NCBI GenBank assembly: GCA_900555005.1
Contig: USJM01000018.1
Span: 1 to 16,711, forward strand
Reading direction: 5' to 3'
DNA: 16,711 bases
Source: an uncultured Lachnospiraceae bacterium
Lineage (GTDB): Bacteria > Bacillota_A > Clostridia > Lachnospirales > Lachnospiraceae
In this document: one piece after another, positions 13,801 through 16,711 of the stretch
How positions within the stretch are numbered: the first letter of the stretch is position 1
Layout: each line of letters starts with the position of its first letter
The notes under the pieces: generated by a model
Database searches by the model: none
What the model was told of the DNA's origin: nothing
What the model saw: only the letters and a program-made list of their open reading frames with translations
Translations under genes and position numbers: made by a program

Positions 13801-15892
13801 TCAGAGCGTCATGTGGGCCTTTCCCGCTTCCGCCTGCTTCTGCAGCTCTCTGCGGATCAGGCGGTTTTCCTCGCGCTCCACACCGGATCCTGCGTCAGAA
13901 TTTCTCCCGCTGCCTCAGAGGCCTCCTGCATGATCCCGGCATCCTGATACACGTCTGCAAGAAGAAACGAAAGCTCGCCGCTCTGTCTCAGGCCGAATAG
14001 TTCCCCGGGTCCCCTGAGTTCCAGGTCCTTCCTGGCAATTTCAAATCCATCATTGGAATCCTTGAGAATCTGCAACCTCTTCCTCACAGCATCGCTTTCA
14101 CTGTGATGCATCAGGATACAGTAAGACTGATCTTTTCCTCTGCCGACCCGTCCCCGGAGCTGATGCAGCTGCGCCAGCCCGAACCGTTCACAGTTTTCGA
14201 TCATCATGACGGTCGCATTTGGTACATTCACGCCGACCTCCACAACGGTTGTTGAGACAAGGACCTGGATCTCTCCGTCGAGGAACCGCTGCATGACAGC
14301 ATTTTTCTCCTCATTCTTCATTCTTCCATGCAGATACTCTACCCGGATATCAGGCAGGTATCGTGAAAGCGCCGCCCGGAGCGTGTCTGTATAATCAATG
14401 ACATTCTCCGCCTCTATTTCTCCACTCCCGGATTCCTCCACCATCGGGCAGATCACATACGCCTGGTGGCCCTCCTTCACCTGTGACGCAATGAAGGCAT
14501 ATGCCTTCGGCCGGTAAGACGGGTCGACAACCGCATTTTTCACCGGAAGCCGCTCGGAAGGGCGCTCGCTGATGACCGAAATGTCGAGGTCCCCATACAG
14601 AATCACTGCGAGCGTCCGCGGGATCGGGGTTGCGCTCATGACGATGGCATGCGGCATCTCTTCCGCTTTTCCGGACAATGCCTCCCTCTGACCGACACCA
14701 AACCGATGCTGCTCGTCCGTCACAACAAGCGCCAGATTCCGGAACTGGACGTTCTCCTGGATCAGGGCATGCGTTCCGACAACAACCTGCGCTTCTCCGC
14801 TCTCAATCAGCCCGCAGGCTTCCCGTTTTTCCCTCGCCTTCAGGGAGCCTGTCAGCAGAACCGCCCTGACCGGCAGCCCGGCCTGCTGCACCAGCTTCAC
14901 AAAGCCGTCATAATGTTGCCGCGCAAGAACCTCTGTCGGAGCCATCATGGCCCCCTGCATCCCCGCAGCCGCTGTCTGGACCAGCGCCAGGAATGCGATG
15001 ATGGTCTTTCCGCAGCCCACATCCCCCTGGACAAGTCTGGCCATCACCTTCTTTTGAGAAAGCTCCTCCGAAATGACCTCCCAGACCTTCTTCTGGGATG
15101 CTGTGAGCTGATAGGGAAGCGACCGGATCACCGTATCCGTCTTCTGAGTTTTCGGAAGCATATAACTGTGTTCTGCGCCGTCCTTCGCTCCCGCAGCTGT
15201 TTCAGCAGCAGAATGAAATTGAAGAATTCCTCAAAAACCAGACGATGTCTGGCGTCCTGAAGCTGATCCTTACTCTGCGGAAAATGAATGGCCCGGATGG
15301 TTTCCCGAACAGGAGGCAGACTGTACCTTTCCCTGATCCACTCCGGAAGCGGATCCATCGAAAAATCAAGCGGATCTTCTCCAAGAAGCACCTGTCGAAG
15401 TGCCTTGCGAAGTGAATGTTCCGACAGACCGGCCGTCAGCGGATAGACCGGCTGCAGACTCTTCTGCAGCAGCGCATAATCGCACAAATCATAGACCTTC
15501 GGCTGAAGAAGATAAAAGCTGCGCCCTTTCGCTTTGATCTGTCCCCGGAAGATATAGGTTGTCCCGGGATGCACCTGGCTTCTCATGAACGGCATGTTGA
15601 ACCAGGTGACGTCCAGCGTATCTCCGTGCGAACGGATTTTTCCTGTCACAATCCTGAAGTTCCGGAGATAGCGGACGGACAAGGCCGCCTCCACGTGTCC
15701 TTCTACAGCTACAACTGTCCCGTCGTCTCCGGCAGAGAGAGCGGAAAGCTCCACCGGGTTCTTCATTTCATCATATGCCCTGGGATAGTACCGGATGAGA
15801 TCGCCGACCGTACGGATGCCTGCCTTCTCATAAACAGCGGCACTCTTCGGTCCGATTCCTTTGATCCTTGTGATGGGCGATGTCTCCTGCAT
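13801..15892 (-). CDS. recG: ATP-dependent DNA helicase RecG, two frameshifts
   Basis: Branch-migration helicase that remodels stalled forks and recombination intermediates. N-terminal wedge/OB region: ITRIKGIGPKSAAVYEKAGI at residues about 6-25 and continuing to about 170. Helicase core: Walker A GDVGCGKT (about 290-297, with Cys where Ser is usual), MAPTEVLARQH, DEQHRFGVGQRE, MSATPIPRTLA, and QLHQLRGRVGRG in the second lobe. Frame breaks: near 15168 (AAC AC-N AGT restores NTSYMLPKTQKTDTV) and near 13878 (TGG then GAG restores EREENRLIRRELQKQAEAG and a KAHMTL end at 13801). Without the second repair the protein ends prematurely as WSARKTA. Reconstructed length about 697 aa, typical of RecG. 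Start 15892, with CAGGAG 9 nt upstream. It follows fakA, as recG does in many Firmicutes, but a terminator hairpin stands between them. Confidence 0.93.
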
Positions 15893-15921
15893 ATGCTCAC
15901 GCTCCTGTCTTCGTCCCCTTC

Positions 15922-15955
15922 AAAAAGAAGACACAGGCCTTTCGCCTGTGTCTTC
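15922..15955 (-). terminator. Rho-independent terminator between fakA and recG
   Basis: A perfect 12-bp stem (GAAGACACAGGC/GCCTGTGTCTTC, 15927-15955) with a 5-nt loop, followed on the minus strand by five T (15926-15922). It lies 47 nt after the reconstructed fakA stop and only 29 nt before the recG ATG, so it sits within the recG leader. Confidence 0.85.
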
Positions 15956-16002
15956 CCTGGAAAAACGATCTTCTGGTGCCTCCGGGCACGCTCTCTAAGT
16001 CT

Positions 16003-16711
16003 TTACTCCACAGAAATAATGTAGTAGTAGATCGGCTGACCGCCTGCATTGACTCGACGTCACAGTCCGGAAACGCCTCACTGAGCTTCTCCCCCAGCGC
16101 CTGCGCCTTCTCCTCCGACATCTCTTTTCCATAGTAAACGGAAATAAGCTCAGAGTCGCTGTCGACCATCTTCTTCAGGGACTCGACCGCCGTATCATCG
16201 ACTTCCTTCCCGACTGCGATGATGCCATGATCCCCCACGCCCATAATATCTCCGCTGTGGATGACATTGTCGCCAATCCGGGTATCCCGGACTGCATAGG
16301 TCAGCTCAACCGTCTTGACCGCAAGAATCTCTTCTCTCATCGCGGTCTCGTTTTCCGCAGGTGTCTTGTCCGGCATGTAATCAATCATCGCCGTGATTCC
16401 CTGCGGGATGGTCTTTGTCGGAATCACGATGATCTTCTTGTCATGGATCAGATTCTGAGCCTGCTGTGCCGCCAGAATGATGTTCTTGTTGTTCGGCAGG
16501 ATAAAAACCGTGTCAGCGTTTACCTTTGCCGCAGCATTCATCACATCCTCCGTGGACGGATTCATCGTCTGCCCGCCTTCGATCAGGCAGTCCACTCCGA
16601 GATCACGGAAAATACCGCCAAGCCCTTCTCCGATGGAGACGGCAACAAAACCGACATCCTTGTGCGGAGCAGGCGCCGCCTCACTGGCGGCGGGCGCCCC
16701 CCCCCCCCCCA
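16003..16711 (-). CDS. fakA: FakA/YloV-type fatty acid kinase subunit, C-terminal part, one frameshift
   Basis: C-terminal third of a DAK2-domain protein. In Firmicutes, FakA phosphorylates fatty acids bound to FakB for use in phospholipid synthesis; its N-terminal DhaL kinase domain would lie beyond the window end. Seen: HKDVGFVAVSIGEGLGGIF, DCLIEGGQTMNPSTEDVMNA, FILPNNKNIILAAQQAQNL, VVIPTKT-type sequence (IIVIPTKTIPQGI) and DIMGVGDHGIIAVGK, all as in YloV. Near 16053-16055 one base is missing: the uncorrected frame reads ESMQAVSRSTTTLF, while the repaired frame gives NAGGQPIYYYIISVE and a TAA at 16003, matching the family's usual C-terminus. The frame is open upstream through an Ala/Pro/Gly-rich linker into a 14-base C run at the edge. 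Position directly before recG supports the call. Confidence 0.9.
16697..16710. repeat. 14-base C homopolymer at the window edge
   Basis: C run on the plus strand (G run on the coding strand), inside the Gly/Ala/Pro-rich linker of fakA. Its length is error-prone for most sequencing methods and may mark a low-quality contig end. Confidence 0.95.

Noticed and set aside
13682..13933. Plus-strand open frame of 83 codons after recG
   Set aside because: It is antisense to the true recG C-terminus and the DUF6465 promoter and has no ribosome site.

Overview
The window looks like a chromosomal segment from a moderately GC-rich Firmicute of class Clostridia, most likely a Lachnospiraceae relative. The evidence is a linked set of genes: a C-terminal piece of fakA/yloV followed by recG, an apt-relA-MBL hydrolase-hemZ run, a DUF6465-type protein, a bifunctional Rel enzyme, and export adaptors in an organism with no sign of an outer membrane. 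No phage, insertion sequence, CRISPR array or integrase was seen. Most of the content is housekeeping, and I found no convincing new multi-gene system.

Layout, left to right. Positions 4-3783 (minus strand) hold an ABC export cassette: a MacA/YknX-like adaptor, an ABC ATPase and a second, atypical adaptor. The permease is presumably beyond position 1. A divergent gene (3939-5063, plus) encodes a membrane-anchored or secreted protein built from two related domains; its promoter predicts a leaderless mRNA. Positions 5136-10604 (minus) are a probable operon in the order apt, relA, an MBL-fold hydrolase and hemZ, driven by a good promoter at 10702-10730. A regulatory intergenic region (10605-10976) separates it from a plus-strand HPr-like gene that lacks the phospho-histidine, followed by a tRNA-Arg(ACG) with its own promoter and terminator. 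Positions 11464-13638 (minus) carry a DUF6465-type protein, an EamA/DMT transporter and a GNAT acetyltransferase. Positions 13801-16711 (minus) carry recG and the 3' part of fakA, separated by a strong hairpin terminator.

The sequence has many reading-frame breaks. In at least seven genes (second adaptor, ABC ATPase, hemZ, relA, DUF6465 protein, recG, fakA) the conserved protein continues in another frame, and nearly every break is repaired by adding one base, often in a short homopolymer. Several are conserved genes with intact sequence on both sides, so uncorrected sequencing or assembly deletions are more likely than real gene decay. Coordinates below span the whole reconstructed gene, and each break is noted.

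Together the genes cover envelope export (ABC cassette), purine salvage and the stringent response (apt, relA), a haem-type radical SAM enzyme, DNA repair (recG), fatty-acid phosphorylation (fakA) and a possible carbon-regulation protein (HPr-like).
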